Assembly (NCBI RefSeq): GCF_011308835.1
Contig: NZ_JAAOHY010000006.1
Span: 62,001-126,000, forward strand
From: Paracoccus xiamenensis
Lineage (GTDB): Bacteria; Pseudomonadota; Alphaproteobacteria; Rhodobacterales; Rhodobacteraceae
Length of the DNA stretch: 64,000 bases
Direction of reading: 5' to 3'
A program made the translations under genes and the position numbers. This document shows positions 26,797 through 36,714 of this stretch, in pieces (positions within the stretch are counted from its first letter, which is position 1; each line of letters starts with the position of its first letter). The notes under the pieces are model-generated. The model did not search any database. It was not told where the DNA came from and worked only from the letters and a program-made list of their open reading frames with translations.

Positions 26797-27987
26797 TCAG
26801 AGCCCGAAGCCGCCGCCGAAGCTGCGCGGGGCGGGGTCGATGATGACGACCCTGCCATTGTTGATCGTGGCGATCGACATGCCGCGTTCATTGGTGCCGT
26901 TCGGGCGCAAGCGGAAGACGCCGTTGACGCCGGTAAAGCCGGCCGAGCGGGTCAGCCCGATGGTGTTCACCGCGTTCTTATTGCCCGAGCCGGCAAGCGC
27001 GGCGATTGCGGCCACGCCGTCGTAACCCAGCGAGCCGAGGTCATGCGGTGCTTCGCCGTAAGCGCCGCGGTAGCGGTTGATGAAATCGCCCTGCAGCGTG
27101 GTGTCTGGCAGTGCAAACCAGCCGCCCTGGACACCTGGCAGCGACAGCCGCGCGGCCGGGATGTCCCAGCGAGTCAGGCCCATGAACTGCGTCTGCGCCG
27201 AGGTGACACCGGCGGCATTCAGCTTGTCCGTCAGATAGGGCAGCACGGCCTGTTGGTTGGCAGTCATGAAGATGGCGTCGATGCGCCCCGATTTTGCCGC
27301 CTCGGAAACTGCCGGGATGATCGCGTCGATACCATCCTGCGACAGCGCGTGCTGTTGCTTGCCGGTCAGGGTGGCGCGGTTCTGGGCGATGGCAGTTTCG
27401 ATCGCGCCCGCGCCGATCTGGCCGGCCGGGTCGTTTTCATAGACCATCAGGAAGCGCCGCAAGCCTTGCTTGACGCCATAGCCGACCAGCCGGTCGGCGA
27501 CGTTCTGGAAAGTATTCCCCAAAACATAGACGTTGCCGCCCGCGATTTCGGCATTGTTCGAGAAGGACAGCACGTTGAGGTTATTATCCTTCATCGCATT
27601 GCCGACGGCATTGGCCGAATCGGCAAACAGCGGACCTAGGATGATCTTCGCGCCCTCGGCCGCTGCCTTTTCTGCGGCCTCGACGGCAGAGGCTTCGGCC
27701 GGGGTGGTGGTATAGACGCGCAGGTCGATTCGCGCGCCGCGCGCATCAGATGCCGCCATCCGCGCCGAATTGGCCAGCGAACGCCCGAGCCAGTCGAGAT
27801 CCGCATTCCCGGTGCCGCCCGGCACCAGCAGTGCGACCTGCACAGGCTGGCTGGGGTCAATTTGTGGCCCGATGGCGGGTCCCGAACGGCCGAGGCTGGT
27901 GGGTTGGCAGGCAGCGACCGCAAGACCGGCTGCCACGATGCCCGCCTGCGCGGCACGCCGCGAGATTCGCTTGGCAATGGTGAACAT
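26797..27987 (-). CDS. Penicillin-binding protein activator, LppC/LpoA-like lipoprotein
   Basis: This 396-residue lipoprotein has a signal sequence ending in the lipobox VAAC (Cys27). The mature part is a two-lobe periplasmic-binding-protein fold: VQVALLVPGGTGNADLDWLGRSLANSARMA, then KIILGPLFADSANAVGNAM and VYENDPAGQIGAGAIETAI. It matches the alphaproteobacterial PBP activator family related to LpoA, which stimulates peptidoglycan synthases from the outer membrane; direct activity is inferred. The start is ATG 27987, directly after a GTG that would add one residue. It is divergent from rsmI and sits upstream of glnD and murJ, a cell-envelope grouping. Confidence 0.9.
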   Translation of the reverse strand: MFTIAKRISRRAAQAGIVAAGLAVAACQPTSLGRSGPAIGPQIDPSQPVQVALLVPGGTGNADLDWLGRSLANSARMAASDARGARIDLRVYTTTPAEASAVEAAEKAAAEGAKIILGPLFADSANAVGNAMKDNNLNVLSFSNNAEIAGGNVYVLGNTFQNVADRLVGYGVKQGLRRFLMVYENDPAGQIGAGAIETAIAQNRATLTGKQQHALSQDGIDAIIPAVSEAAKSGRIDAIFMTANQQAVLPYLTDKLNAAGVTSAQTQFMGLTRWDIPAARLSLPGVQGGWFALPDTTLQGDFINRYRGAYGEAPHDLGSLGYDGVAAIAALAGSGNKNAVNTIGLTRSAGFTGVNGVFRLRPNGTNERGMSIATINNGRVVIIDPAPRSFGGGFGL

Positions 27988-28085
27988 CACTTTGATTCCC
28001 TATTGTCAGGTTGTTGTGGCTTTGCGCCGCAGCCTATTCACAACACCCTGCCTTGGCAACGCAGGGCCAACCAAGCGAGCCTGAC

Positions 28086-28979
28086 GTGACCGACCAAAGC
28101 GACGCCCCCCGACCGCTTCCCGCCCGGATCGAGGCGCCCCGGCTTGATCCGGGGTTGTATCTTGTTGCGACCCCGATCGGCGCTGCGCGCGACATCACCC
28201 TGCGCGCATTGGATGTGCTGAATGCGGCGGACGTTTTGGCGGCCGAGGATACGCGGACCATGCGCCACCTGATGGACATTCACGGCGTGCCCCTGCGTGG
28301 CAGGCGGATCATCGCCTATCACGACCATAACGAGGGCCGTCAGGGTGGACCGCTGGTCGAGGCGCTGGGTGCCGGCAAATCTGTTGCCTATTGCTCGGAT
28401 GCGGGAACACCGCTGGTTGCCGATCCGGGATTTCGCCTGGCACGTGAAACCGTAGCGGCAGGCGGACGCGTGCACGCGGTCCCGGGCGCGTCTGCCGCGC
28501 TGGCGGCGCTGACGGCTGCAGGCCTTCCCAGTGATCGCTTTCTGTTCGCGGGTTTCGCCCCGCAGGCGTTGGGTGCCCGCCGGAGCTGGCTGGCCGAGGT
28601 CGCCGCCACCGACGCGACCGCGATTATCTTCGACAGCCCCAGACGCGTTAAGCAAACCTTGGGAATTTTATGCGAGATTGATCCGAATCGTCATACTGTC
28701 CTGTGTAGGGAACTGACCAAGAAGTTCGAAGAAGTCATGCGGGGGACCGCTGCTGAAATCGCCGCCCGCATTCCAGATGGTGGCGTTAAGGGCGAAGTTG
28801 TCCTGCTGCTGGACCGGCCGGCCGCGCAGGTCGTCGACGAGGCCGATGTAGAAGCGGCGCTTGCGGCGCTGCTGGAAGAAATGTCCGTTCGCGACGCCGC
28901 CGCCGTCGTTTCGGACCAGTTCGGAATTGCGCGGCGGGATGCCTATCAACTGGCCCTGTCGCTGGGAAAGGATCGCTGA
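28086..28979 (+). CDS. rsmI: 16S rRNA (cytidine1402-2'-O)-methyltransferase
   Basis: This 297-residue SAM-dependent enzyme of the tetrapyrrole-methylase fold adds the 2'-O-methyl group of C1402 in the ribosomal P site. Hallmarks are LYLVATPIGAARDITLRALDVLNAADVLAAEDTR, SDAGTPLVADPGFRLAR and AVPGASAALAALTAAGLPSDRFLFAGF. The start is taken as GTG 28086 (VTDQSDAP), since an upstream TTG at 28011 lies in the divergent promoter region. It overlaps the next gene by one base (TGATG). The order activator / rsmI / yraN / gshB is common in Rhodobacterales. Confidence 0.93.
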   Translation: MTDQSDAPRPLPARIEAPRLDPGLYLVATPIGAARDITLRALDVLNAADVLAAEDTRTMRHLMDIHGVPLRGRRIIAYHDHNEGRQGGPLVEALGAGKSVAYCSDAGTPLVADPGFRLARETVAAGGRVHAVPGASAALAALTAAGLPSDRFLFAGFAPQALGARRSWLAEVAATDATAIIFDSPRRVKQTLGILCEIDPNRHTVLCRELTKKFEEVMRGTAAEIAARIPDGGVKGEVVLLLDRPAAQVVDEADVEAALAALLEEMSVRDAAAVVSDQFGIARRDAYQLALSLGKDR

Positions 28980-29437
28980 TGCAGCTCTGCTTTGATTTCG
29001 ATCGGGTTCCCGTCACACCTGTGGTGCTTCCGCAGACTGCGCCTGCACAATCCTTGCCGTGCGTCTCTAATGCGCGTCGTGCTCGTGGTCGGACAGCATA
29101 TCAGGCGGGCCTGATGGCCGAGGCTTCGGTCGCCGATCATTACCGGCGTGCCGGATATGAATTGGTTCAGATGCGCTGGCGCGGCAAGGCCGGGGAAATC
29201 GACATGATCCTGCGGCGCGACGGCCAGTATATATTCGTCGAGGTAAAGGCATCGCGGGATTTTTCCCGCGCCGCCGATCGTCTGACGCGACGCCAGATGG
29301 ACCGAATCTGTCGAGCCGCCTGTGAGTTCTGTGGCACTCTGCCGACTGGCCAATTGACGGACATGCGACTGGACGCGGCATTGGTTGACCAGTTCGGCCG
29401 GATCGAAATCATCGAGAATGCCTTTTGGGAGCAATAG
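28979..29437 (+). CDS. yraN: YraN family protein (UPF0102), nuclease-like fold
   Basis: This 152-residue protein belongs to the UPF0102/YraN family, which has a PD-(D/E)XK endonuclease-like fold and no settled function. The core motif is AGEIDMILRRDGQYIFVEVKAS (Glu, Asp, Glu-x-Lys), about 78-98. A 35-residue N-terminal extension precedes the usual start of the family fold (RGRTAYQAGLMAEASVADHYRR). It is translationally coupled to rsmI. A role in DNA repair or uptake is often suggested for the family but is not shown here. Confidence 0.87.
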   Translation: MQLCFDFDRVPVTPVVLPQTAPAQSLPCVSNARRARGRTAYQAGLMAEASVADHYRRAGYELVQMRWRGKAGEIDMILRRDGQYIFVEVKASRDFSRAADRLTRRQMDRICRAACEFCGTLPTGQLTDMRLDAALVDQFGRIEIIENAFWEQ

Positions 29438-29507
29438 GGCCGGCACCATCGCGGCTTGATCTGCGGCGCATAACGTCCGACAACGCGGCAAAACAGAGGA
29501 TGCCGCC

Positions 29508-30461
29508 ATGAGCCTTTATGTCGCCCTGCAGATGGACCCGATCGAAGATGTGGCCATTGATGCAGACAGCACCTTTCGCATCGGCATTGAGGCCGAGGCG
29601 CGCGGTCACAGGCTTTTCCAGTATACGGTTGATCGGCTGACCTATCGCGCGGGCCGAGTTTATGCGCGTGGCCGCCCGGTTACCCTTCGCCGCGAGCAGG
29701 GCAATCACGTGGATTTCGGCGACTGGGCGGTTGTCGATCTGAAAGAATTTGATGTCGTCTGGCTGCGTCAGGATCCGCCCTTCGATATGGGCTATGTCAC
29801 CTCGACCCATCTGCTGGACCGGGTCCGCGACGACACTCTGGTGGTCAATGATCCGTTCTGGGTTCGCAACAGCCCCGAAAAACTGATGGTGCTGGATTTT
29901 CCCGATCTCACGCCCGAAACCCTGATCACGCGTGACGTGGCTGAGATCCGTGCCTTCCGCGAGGCCCATGGCGATATCATCGTCAAGCCTCTTTACGGAA
30001 ACGGTGGCGCGGGGGTGTTCCATTTGCGTCCTGACGATCCGAATCTGTCCTCGCTGATGGAACAGTTCGCCGGGATCAATCGCGAGCCGGTGATCGCACA
30101 GCGTTACCTGCCGGAGGTCAAGAGCGGCGACAAGCGCATCATTCTGGTTGACGGGGAGCCGATCGGCGCCATCAACCGCGTCCCCGCCCAAGGCGAGGCG
30201 CGGTCGAACATGCATGTCGGTGGCCGACCGGAAAAGACCGGGCTCACACCGCGCGAGCGGGAAATCTGCGCCGCAATCGGTCCAACCTTGCGCGAAAAGG
30301 GACTGCTGTTCACTGGTATCGACGTGATTGACGGCTGGCTGACCGAAATCAACGTCACCTCGCCAACGGGCCTGCAGGAATTGGAGCGTTTCGACGGTGT
30401 GAACGGCGCTGCAGCGATTTGGGATGCTATTGAGCGCAAGGTTGCCGCGCGGCAGGGCTGA
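29508..30461 (+). CDS. gshB: Glutathione synthetase
   Basis: This 317-residue ATP-grasp enzyme joins gamma-glutamylcysteine and glycine to make glutathione. Family landmarks are [32 protein letters not shown] at the N-terminus, [47 protein letters not shown] in the ATP-grasp loop, and [16 protein letters not shown] at the C-terminus. Length matches the bacterial GshB family. The start ATG 29508 has AGAGGA upstream. It lies 70 bases after yraN in the same direction. Cytoplasmic; supports redox balance. Confidence 0.95.
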   Translation: MSLYVALQMDPIEDVAIDADSTFRIGIEAEARGHRLFQYTVDRLTYRAGRVYARGRPVTLRREQGNHVDFGDWAVVDLKEFDVVWLRQDPPFDMGYVTSTHLLDRVRDDTLVVNDPFWVRNSPEKLMVLDFPDLTPETLITRDVAEIRAFREAHGDIIVKPLYGNGGAGVFHLRPDDPNLSSLMEQFAGINREPVIAQRYLPEVKSGDKRIILVDGEPIGAINRVPAQGEARSNMHVGGRPEKTGLTPREREICAAIGPTLREKGLLFTGIDVIDGWLTEINVTSPTGLQELERFDGVNGAAAIWDAIERKVAARQG

Positions 30462-30482
30462 TAGGCATTAAGCTGCATTGAG

Positions 30483-30510
30483 CAGGGCGAAGGCTGCCGC
30501 ATTCGCCCTG
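30483..30510 (+). terminator. Hairpin after gshB
   Basis: A perfect 9-bp inverted repeat CAGGGCGAA/TTCGCCCTG with a 10-base loop lies 22 bases after the gshB stop. Only TTG follows, so it is a plausible but not strong terminator. Confidence 0.55.
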
Positions 30511-31010
30511 TTGCAGCTGTGCATCCGAGCGGTTCGCTTTGAGGCGGCGCTCTCTGACGTCACCCAACTCGCGCGCGTCAGCGGTTCACTCTGGTTATTC
30601 TCTCATTTGAAGGCCACTCTTGCCCGTGCGGTGGAGGGGGCTCATGCAGTGCGACGCAATTGAGACGGGCGGTTCAGGTCCGCCGAATTGCAGGGTGACG
30701 AGTCCAATCGGCTGCAAATACGAACCTCGCGGGTCGTGGTGTCCTGACGACTGGTCGAAAAAAGTGTTTTGTGGTCCTGCATCGGGTGGCAGCGACGATC
30801 AGCATATACAGTTGACTGCGCTCGACTGGCGCCTCGGACAGCGGTTGGTGCTGCGCGAGTTTCTCCGTCCTGCGGCACGTGGGCAAAGGGCATCTGGTGT
30901 CGATATGGCCCCGAGCAGCTATTACCTTTCCGCAGGCGCAGTGCTTAGTGATGCGGGCGAAATGACTCCGCACAGTGTCGGTGTCCCCCCCCTTCTATCC
31001 TTTCACCGCC
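30511..31010. other. Intergenic region with no convincing gene
   Basis: About 500 bases separate the gshB hairpin from the convergent comM-like gene. Short open frames exist on both strands, including 142 codons at 30620-31045 on the plus strand, but none has a family-like sequence, good codon use or a clear ribosome-binding site, and the longest runs into comM antisense. Base use is somewhat lower in G+C than the genes (34 of 60 at 30721-30780). It could be decayed sequence or hold a small RNA; nothing specific is seen. Confidence 0.5.
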
Positions 31011-32537
31011 TCACCCGCCGGCGACAAAAGGCAGGCGATAGCTGAGTGCTTCGGCGACATGTTCGCCCCGCACGTCAGGGCTTTCGTCCAGATCTGCGAT
31101 GGTGCGCGCGGTGCGCAGAACGCGGTGATAGCCGCGCGCGGTCAGGCCCAGCCGATCAGCCGCGCGGCGAATCAGATCGCGGCCGTCGGGGTCGGGCTGG
31201 GCGATCTGTTCCAGCAGCGCGGGTGGGGTTTCCGAATTGCAGCGCGGCCCCGTCGGGCCAAGGTCGAACCGGGTGAATCGGGCGCTTTGGCGGTCCCGCG
31301 CTGCGGCGACGCGCGTTGCGACCTGGGCAGAGCGGTCGCCCGCCGGCGGCAGGTCGAGGTCGTCGAGGCTTACGGCGGGCACCTCGATCCGCAGGTCAAA
31401 GCGATCCATCAGCGGGCCGGAGATCTTGCCGAGGTAATCCTCGCCACAGTTGGGGACGCGGGCGCAGGCGCGGGCCGGATCGGCCAGGTAACCGCAGCGG
31501 CAGGGATTGGCTGCAGCGACCAGCAGGAAGCGGCAAGGATAGCGGATATGGGCGTTGGCGCGGGCGACGGTGATTTCGCCGGTCTCGATGGGCTGGCGCA
31601 GGGTGTCCAGCACCTGACGCGAGAATTCGGGAAACTCGTCCAGGAACAGCACGCCGTTATGGGCGAGGCTGATTTCGCCCGGTTTCGCGCCGCGCCCGCC
31701 GCCGACAAGTGCGGCCATCGAGGCCGTGTGATGCGGGTCGCGATAGGGGGCATGGCGCGGAATGCCGCCGTCCTTCAGAAGCCCGGCGAGGGAATGGATC
31801 ATCGAGGTTTCCAGCGCCTCGGCCGGGGTCAGCGGCGGCATCAGGCCGGGCAGGCGGGCGGCGAGCATGGATTTACCGGCGCCGGGTGGGCCGACCATCA
31901 TCAGGTGGTGCCGGCCTGCCGCTGCGATTTCCAGCGCGCGTTTGGCGCGTTCCTGGCCCTTCACCTCTTGCAGGTCGCTGCGGGATGCGGGTTGGGCAGC
32001 CTGCCCCGGCTGGGCGCGGGTCAGGGGCGTGCGGTCGGTCAGGTGGTCGATGACGTGGCGCAAGTGGCTGGCGGCGAAGACGGGCACTGTGCCGACCCAT
32101 GCGGCTTCGGGGCCGCAGGCTGCCGGGCAGATCAGGGCGCGGTCGTCCTCGGCCGCGGTCATGGCGGCGGGCAGGGCGCCGGTGACCGGGGCCAGCCGGC
32201 CATCAAGGGCCAACTCGCCCAGTGAAACCAGATCCGACAGCGCCTCGGCCGGCAGGATTTCCAGCGCCGCAAGCACCGCAAGCGCGATGGGCAGGTCGAA
32301 ATGCGACCCTTCTTTCGGCAGATCGGCGGGCGAGAGGTTCACGGTGATCCGCCTTGACGGAAGCGCGATTGCCAGCGCGCCAAAGGCGGAACGCACGCGT
32401 TCGCGCGCCTCGGACACGGCCTTGTCGGGCAGGCCCACAATCGCGAAACCCGGCAGCCCCGCGCCGACCGAGGCCTGCACCTCGACCAGACGGCCCTCGA
32501 CCCCCTCGAAGGCGACCGTGTAAGCGATGGCGACCAT
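31011..32537 (-). CDS. comM: YifB/ComM family Mg-chelatase-like AAA+ ATPase
   Basis: This 508-residue protein has an N-terminal Lon-protease-like fold (VEVQASVGAGLPGFAIVGLPDKAVSEARERVRSAF) and a Mg-chelatase-type AAA+ domain with Walker A GPPGAGKSMLAARL and Walker B LFLDEFPEF. A Cys-rich loop NPCRCGY and a C-terminal helical lid ending YHRVLRTARTIADLD follow. ComM of Vibrio and Haemophilus is a hexameric helicase that extends branch migration of incoming DNA in natural transformation; the same role is inferred. The start at 32537 has AGAGG at good spacing. It is convergent with gshB and divergent from coaBC. Confidence 0.92.
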   Translation of the reverse strand: MVAIAYTVAFEGVEGRLVEVQASVGAGLPGFAIVGLPDKAVSEARERVRSAFGALAIALPSRRITVNLSPADLPKEGSHFDLPIALAVLAALEILPAEALSDLVSLGELALDGRLAPVTGALPAAMTAAEDDRALICPAACGPEAAWVGTVPVFAASHLRHVIDHLTDRTPLTRAQPGQAAQPASRSDLQEVKGQERAKRALEIAAAGRHHLMMVGPPGAGKSMLAARLPGLMPPLTPAEALETSMIHSLAGLLKDGGIPRHAPYRDPHHTASMAALVGGGRGAKPGEISLAHNGVLFLDEFPEFSRQVLDTLRQPIETGEITVARANAHIRYPCRFLLVAAANPCRCGYLADPARACARVPNCGEDYLGKISGPLMDRFDLRIEVPAVSLDDLDLPPAGDRSAQVATRVAAARDRQSARFTRFDLGPTGPRCNSETPPALLEQIAQPDPDGRDLIRRAADRLGLTARGYHRVLRTARTIADLDESPDVRGEHVAEALSYRLPFVAGG

Positions 32538-32666
32538 GTTAACCTCTTTTCGGGGCAAGCTAGGCCGCGCCTGCTTAAAGAATGGTTAACATCTGCATGG
32601 ACGGGTTTCCTTGCCGTTCGGGGTTTGGTCGCATATCTGCGGGATACAGCAGTCATGGAGGCGCCG

Positions 32667-33950
32667 ATGCAGGGCAGCCGTATTCTTCTGGTGATTGGCG
32701 GCGGCATCGCGGCCTATAAGTCCCTGACCCTGATCCGCGATCTGCGGCGCGAGGGGTGTCGCGTCGTGCCGGTCCTGACCCGCGCGGCCGAGGAATTCGT
32801 GACCCCGCTTTCGGTGGCGGCGCTGGCGGCCGAGGACGTTCATCGCGACCTGTTCGATCTGACGCGCGAGGCAGAGATGGGCCATATCCAGCTGTCGCGC
32901 GACGCTGATCTGGTGGTGGTGGCGCCCGCCACGGCGAACCTGATGGCGAAAATGGCGAATGGGATTGCGGACGATCTGGCCTCGACCCTGCTGATGGCGA
33001 CGGACAAGCGGGTGCTGATCGCGCCGGCGATGAATGTGCGCATGTGGCTGCATCCCGCGACGCAGCGGAACCTGGAAGTTCTAAAGGGCGACGGCATTCT
33101 GGTCGTGGGGCCCGATGACGGCGATATGGCCTGCGGTGAGTTTGGCCCCGGTCGCGCGGCGGAGCCGCCGGCGATTGTCGCGGCCATTCGCGAGGCATTG
33201 GCGGCCGAAGGCGGCGCGCGGCCGCTGACCTTGCCAGAGACGTCACCCAACCCCGCGCGGCCCGCGCCGCTGCGCCTTGGGCCGAATGTCGCGGTGGGAC
33301 CGCTGAGCGGTCGGCATGTCGTGGTGACCTCGGGGCCGACGCAGGAAGCGATTGATCCGGTGCGCTATATCTCGAACCGTTCATCGGGCGCGCAGGGGAC
33401 GGCGATTGCGGCCGCGCTGCGCGATCTGGGTGCGAAAGTCAGCTTTGTCACCGGCCCGGCCAGCGTTGCGCCGCCCGAGGGCGTGACGGTGATCCCGGTT
33501 GAAACCGCCGACGAAATGCGCGCCGCGGTCGAGGCCGCGCTGCCGGCTGATGCGGCGGTGATGGCGGCGGCTGTGGCGGATTGGAAAGTCGCCAATGCCG
33601 CCGGCAGCAAGATCAAGAAAGATACCAGCGGCCAGTTCCCGACGCTGGAATTTGCGGAAAACCCGGACATCCTGGCATGGATCAGCAAACTGGCCGCCCG
33701 ACGCCCGCGTCTGGTCGTGGGCTTTGCGGCGGAAACCAATGACGTCGTTGCGAATGCCACCGCCAAGCGCAAGCGCAAGGGCAGCGACTGGATCGTGGCC
33801 AATGACGTCTCGACCGGGAGCGGCACGTTTGGCGGCAAGGACAACACGGTCACGCTGATCTCGGATGCGGGGGCGGAAAGCTGGCCCCGCATGGGCAAGG
33901 ACGAGGTAGCGAAGAAGCTGGCCGGGCGAATCGCGGAGGCCTTGCGGTGA
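32667..33950 (+). CDS. coaBC: Bifunctional phosphopantothenate-cysteine ligase / decarboxylase
   Basis: This 427-residue protein performs two steps of coenzyme A synthesis. The N-terminal flavodoxin-like CoaC decarboxylase has ILLVIGGGIAAYKSL, the substrate clamp PAMNVRMW and the reactive Cys in GDMACGEFGPGR. The C-terminal CoaB ligase starts near residue 210 with VVTSGPTQEAIDPVRYISNRSSGAQG and contains AVADWKVANAAGSKIKK. The start ATG 32667 (MQGSRILL) follows a GGAGG; an ATG four codons earlier contains that box and is less likely. Its stop overlaps the GTG start of the cysteine desulfurase, so transcription probably continues into the suf genes. Confidence 0.94.
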   Translation: MQGSRILLVIGGGIAAYKSLTLIRDLRREGCRVVPVLTRAAEEFVTPLSVAALAAEDVHRDLFDLTREAEMGHIQLSRDADLVVVAPATANLMAKMANGIADDLASTLLMATDKRVLIAPAMNVRMWLHPATQRNLEVLKGDGILVVGPDDGDMACGEFGPGRAAEPPAIVAAIREALAAEGGARPLTLPETSPNPARPAPLRLGPNVAVGPLSGRHVVVTSGPTQEAIDPVRYISNRSSGAQGTAIAAALRDLGAKVSFVTGPASVAPPEGVTVIPVETADEMRAAVEAALPADAAVMAAAVADWKVANAAGSKIKKDTSGQFPTLEFAENPDILAWISKLAARRPRLVVGFAAETNDVVANATAKRKRKGSDWIVANDVSTGSGTFGGKDNTVTLISDAGAESWPRMGKDEVAKKLAGRIAEALR

Positions 33951-34987
33951 GAACCTATCTGGACTGGAACGCGACCACGCCGCTGCGCGAAGAAAGCAAG
34001 GCAGCGATGCGCGCCGCGATGGAGATGGAGGGCAACCCCTCGTCCGTCCACAGCGAAGGGCGGGCTGCCAAGATGGCGATGGAACGCGCGCGCGAACAGG
34101 TCGCCGTGGCGCTTGGCGCGGAAGGGGCGGATGTGATCTTCACCTCGGGCGCGACCGAGGCGGCGGCGATGGTTCTGGCCGGGCAGGGCGTTTCCTGCGC
34201 GGCGGTCGAACACAGCGCCATCAAGGCATGGTGTGACGCGGATCTGGCCGTGGACGGCAATGGGATCGTGACCGTGCCGGACCCCAGCCGCGCCAGCCTG
34301 CAACTGGCAAATAACGAAACCGGGGTGATTCAGTCGCTGCCCGAGGGGCTGGCCTCCAGCGATTTGACGCAGGCGTTCGGAAAAATTCCCTTTGCGTTCA
34401 ATTGGCTGGGTGTTACCGCCGGTTTCGTCAGCGCGCATAAGCTGGGCGGCCCGAAAGGTATCGGCGCGCTGATCGTGAAGAAAGGGACAGAGGTTCCCGC
34501 CCTGATCCGCGGCGGCGGACAGGAACAGGGTCGCCGTGGCGGCACCGAAAATATGATCGGGATCATGGGATTCGCGGCGGCAGCCGTTGCCGCGCAGCGC
34601 GATCTGGAAGCCGGTCTGTGGGATGAGGTCGCCGCCCGCCGCGACGCGTTAGAGGCGCGTTTGCTGGCATCGGCCCCCGGTGCCGTCATTGCAGGAAAAG
34701 ATGCACGGCGCTTGCCGAATACGACCTGCATTCTTACATCGGGCTGGAAGGGTGAAACGCAGGTCATGCAGATGGATCTGGCAGGATTTGCGGTGTCAGC
34801 GGGATCGGCCTGTTCTTCGGGCAAGATCCGGGCCAGCGGCACGCTTCAGGCGATGGGTTTTGATGACAGTACCGCGCAATCGGCGATCCGCGTATCCATA
34901 AGCCCGGCTTTGGGTGACGATCAGATCAACCGATTTGCGGATGCGTGGGAAACCGCGTATTCACGCTGGCGCGGCAGGAATGGCTAG
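33947..34987 (+). CDS. Cysteine desulfurase, IscS/NifS class, at head of suf operon
   Basis: This 346-residue PLP enzyme takes sulfur from cysteine for Fe-S cluster assembly. It shows YLDWNATTPL at the N-terminus, LANNETGVIQS, the PLP lysine in VSAHKLGGPKGIGAL and the active Cys289 in the loop GSACSSGKI, which identifies group I (IscS/NifS) rather than SufS. It is about 40 residues shorter than E. coli IscS, mainly from compact central segments. It starts with GTG, overlapping the coaBC stop by four bases. It is followed 30 bases later by sufB. Many Rhodobacterales have iscR immediately before this gene; here that position is taken by coaBC. Confidence 0.9.
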   Translation: MRTYLDWNATTPLREESKAAMRAAMEMEGNPSSVHSEGRAAKMAMERAREQVAVALGAEGADVIFTSGATEAAAMVLAGQGVSCAAVEHSAIKAWCDADLAVDGNGIVTVPDPSRASLQLANNETGVIQSLPEGLASSDLTQAFGKIPFAFNWLGVTAGFVSAHKLGGPKGIGALIVKKGTEVPALIRGGGQEQGRRGGTENMIGIMGFAAAAVAAQRDLEAGLWDEVAARRDALEARLLASAPGAVIAGKDARRLPNTTCILTSGWKGETQVMQMDLAGFAVSAGSACSSGKIRASGTLQAMGFDDSTAQSAIRVSISPALGDDQINRFADAWETAYSRWRGRNG

Positions 34988-35017
34988 GCTACTGCCCAGC
35001 CGAAGGAAGGACAAAGG

Positions 35018-36538
35018 ATGAACGTGACCACCGATCTTGAGGTGCGTGAGGGTGTTGACCGTGAGACGGTCGAGACCGTCGCCAATATGGGCAGCTACAA
35101 ATATGGCTGGGACACGGAAATCGAGATGGAATACGCCCCCAAGGGCCTTTCCGAAGATATCGTCCGTCTGATCAGCCAGAAGAACGAAGAGCCCGAATGG
35201 ATGACCGAATGGCGTCTGGCGGCCTATCGCCGCTGGGTCACCATGCAGGAACCCAAATGGGCGATGCTGAACTATCCTGAAATCGATTTTCAGGAACAAT
35301 ATTACTATGCCCGTCCGAAAAGCATGGAAGTAAAGCCGAAATCGCTGGACGAGGTCGACCCGAAGCTGCTGGCGACCTATGAAAAGCTGGGCATTCCGCT
35401 GAAGGAACAGATGATTCTGGCCGGCGTCGAAGGTGCTGGCGAAACCCCGTCCGAAGGCCGCAAGGTCGCCGTCGACGCGGTTTTCGATTCGGTCAGCGTC
35501 GGCACCACCTTCAAGGACGAGCTGAAGAAAGCGGGCGTGATCTTCTGTTCGATTTCCGAAGCGATCCGGGAATATCCCGATCTGGTGAAGAAATATCTGG
35601 GCAGCGTCGTGCCGCCGACCGACAACTTCTATGCGACGCTGAACAGCGCCGTGTTTTCGGATGGCAGCTTCGTATATATCCCGCCGGGCGTGACCTGCCC
35701 GATGGAACTGTCGACCTATTTCCGCATCAATGCGGAAAATACCGGGCAGTTCGAACGGACGCTTATCATCGCAGATAAAGGGTCTTACGTCAGCTATCTG
35801 GAAGGTTGCACCGCGCCCAAGCGCGACACTGCGCAGCTGCACGCTGCCGTCGTCGAGATCGTGATTCTGGAAGATGCCGAGGTGAAATACTCGACCGTCC
35901 AGAACTGGTTCCCCGGCGATGAAGAAGGCAAGGGCGGCATCTACAACTTCGTCACCAAGCGCGCCGATTGCCGCGAGGCCCGCGCCAAGGTGATGTGGAC
36001 GCAGGTGGAAACCGGCTCGGCGATCACCTGGAAATACCCGTCCTGCATCCTGCGGGGCGAGGAATCTTCGGGCGAGTTCTATTCCATCGCCATCGCCAAC
36101 AACATGCAGCAGGCCGATACCGGCACCAAGATGATCCATCTGGGCAAGAATACGCGTTCGCGCATCGTGTCCAAGGGAATCTCGGCCGGGAAGGCGCAGA
36201 ACACCTATCGCGGGCTGGTGTCGATGCACCCGCGCGCGACCAACAGCCGCAACTATACGCAATGCGACTCGCTTCTGATCGGCGATAAATGCGGTGCCCA
36301 CACCGTGCCCTATATCGAGGTGAAGAATAACAGCAGCCGGGTCGAGCATGAGGCGACGACCTCCAAGGTCGATGACGAACAGCTGTTCTACTGCCGTCAG
36401 CGCGGCATGGACGAGGAACAGGCGGTCGCGGTCATCGTGAACGGCTTCGTGCGCGACGTGCTGCAGGCCCTGCCCATGGAGTTCGCCATGGAGGCGCAGT
36501 CACTGGTGGCGATCTCGCTGGAAGGCTCCGTCGGATGA
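35018..36538 (+). CDS. sufB: Fe-S cluster scaffold protein SufB
   Basis: This 506-residue subunit of the SufBCD complex builds Fe-S clusters. The N-terminus with YKYGW and later [38 protein letters not shown] and the beta-helix region [25 protein letters not shown] are SufB hallmarks. The C-terminal region [28 protein letters not shown] provides the acceptor Cys and SufD contact. Its stop overlaps the start of a 59-residue membrane protein gene. GAAGGA precedes the ATG at 35018. Cytoplasmic. Confidence 0.96.
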   Translation: MNVTTDLEVREGVDRETVETVANMGSYKYGWDTEIEMEYAPKGLSEDIVRLISQKNEEPEWMTEWRLAAYRRWVTMQEPKWAMLNYPEIDFQEQYYYARPKSMEVKPKSLDEVDPKLLATYEKLGIPLKEQMILAGVEGAGETPSEGRKVAVDAVFDSVSVGTTFKDELKKAGVIFCSISEAIREYPDLVKKYLGSVVPPTDNFYATLNSAVFSDGSFVYIPPGVTCPMELSTYFRINAENTGQFERTLIIADKGSYVSYLEGCTAPKRDTAQLHAAVVEIVILEDAEVKYSTVQNWFPGDEEGKGGIYNFVTKRADCREARAKVMWTQVETGSAITWKYPSCILRGEESSGEFYSIAIANNMQQADTGTKMIHLGKNTRSRIVSKGISAGKAQNTYRGLVSMHPRATNSRNYTQCDSLLIGDKCGAHTVPYIEVKNNSSRVEHEATTSKVDDEQLFYCRQRGMDEEQAVAVIVNGFVRDVLQALPMEFAMEAQSLVAISLEGSVG

Positions 36539-36714
36539 GGCGGGATAATCTCCGAAAGCTGATCGTCCCCGCCATGGCTGCGGTAGGCGTCTATGCAAGC
36601 GCCGGTCTCTGGGCCCAAGGAAGCTATACTGCTTTCAAGGGAGGGCTGGCTGCCTTGGTATTCACGTTGCTGGCGGAATTTATTGCGGGGCTTCTTGCCA
36701 GAGGTCGTCAATGA
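36535..36714 (+). CDS. 59-residue membrane protein embedded in the suf operon
   Basis: This small open frame begins with an ATG overlapping the sufB stop (ATGA) and ends overlapping the next ATG (again ATGA), so it is coupled on both sides. The product starts [21 protein letters not shown], has one or two hydrophobic segments (about 9-24 and 38-54) and ends AGLLARGRQ. The positive N-terminus suggests insertion with the N-end in the cytoplasm. It has no recognised family. Its exact fit in an operon with no spare bases is the best evidence that it is real. Confidence 0.75.
   Translation: MRRDNLRKLIVPAMAAVGVYASAGLWAQGSYTAFKGGLAALVFTLLAEFIAGLLARGRQ

Noticed and set aside
30674..30973. A minus-strand frame with several cysteines in the same gap
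   Set aside because: The cysteine spacing matches no zinc-binding family I know and the GTG start is unsupported.
30620..31045. A 142-codon plus-strand frame in the gshB-comM gap
   Set aside because: No ribosome-binding site, no family resemblance, and its end runs antisense into comM.
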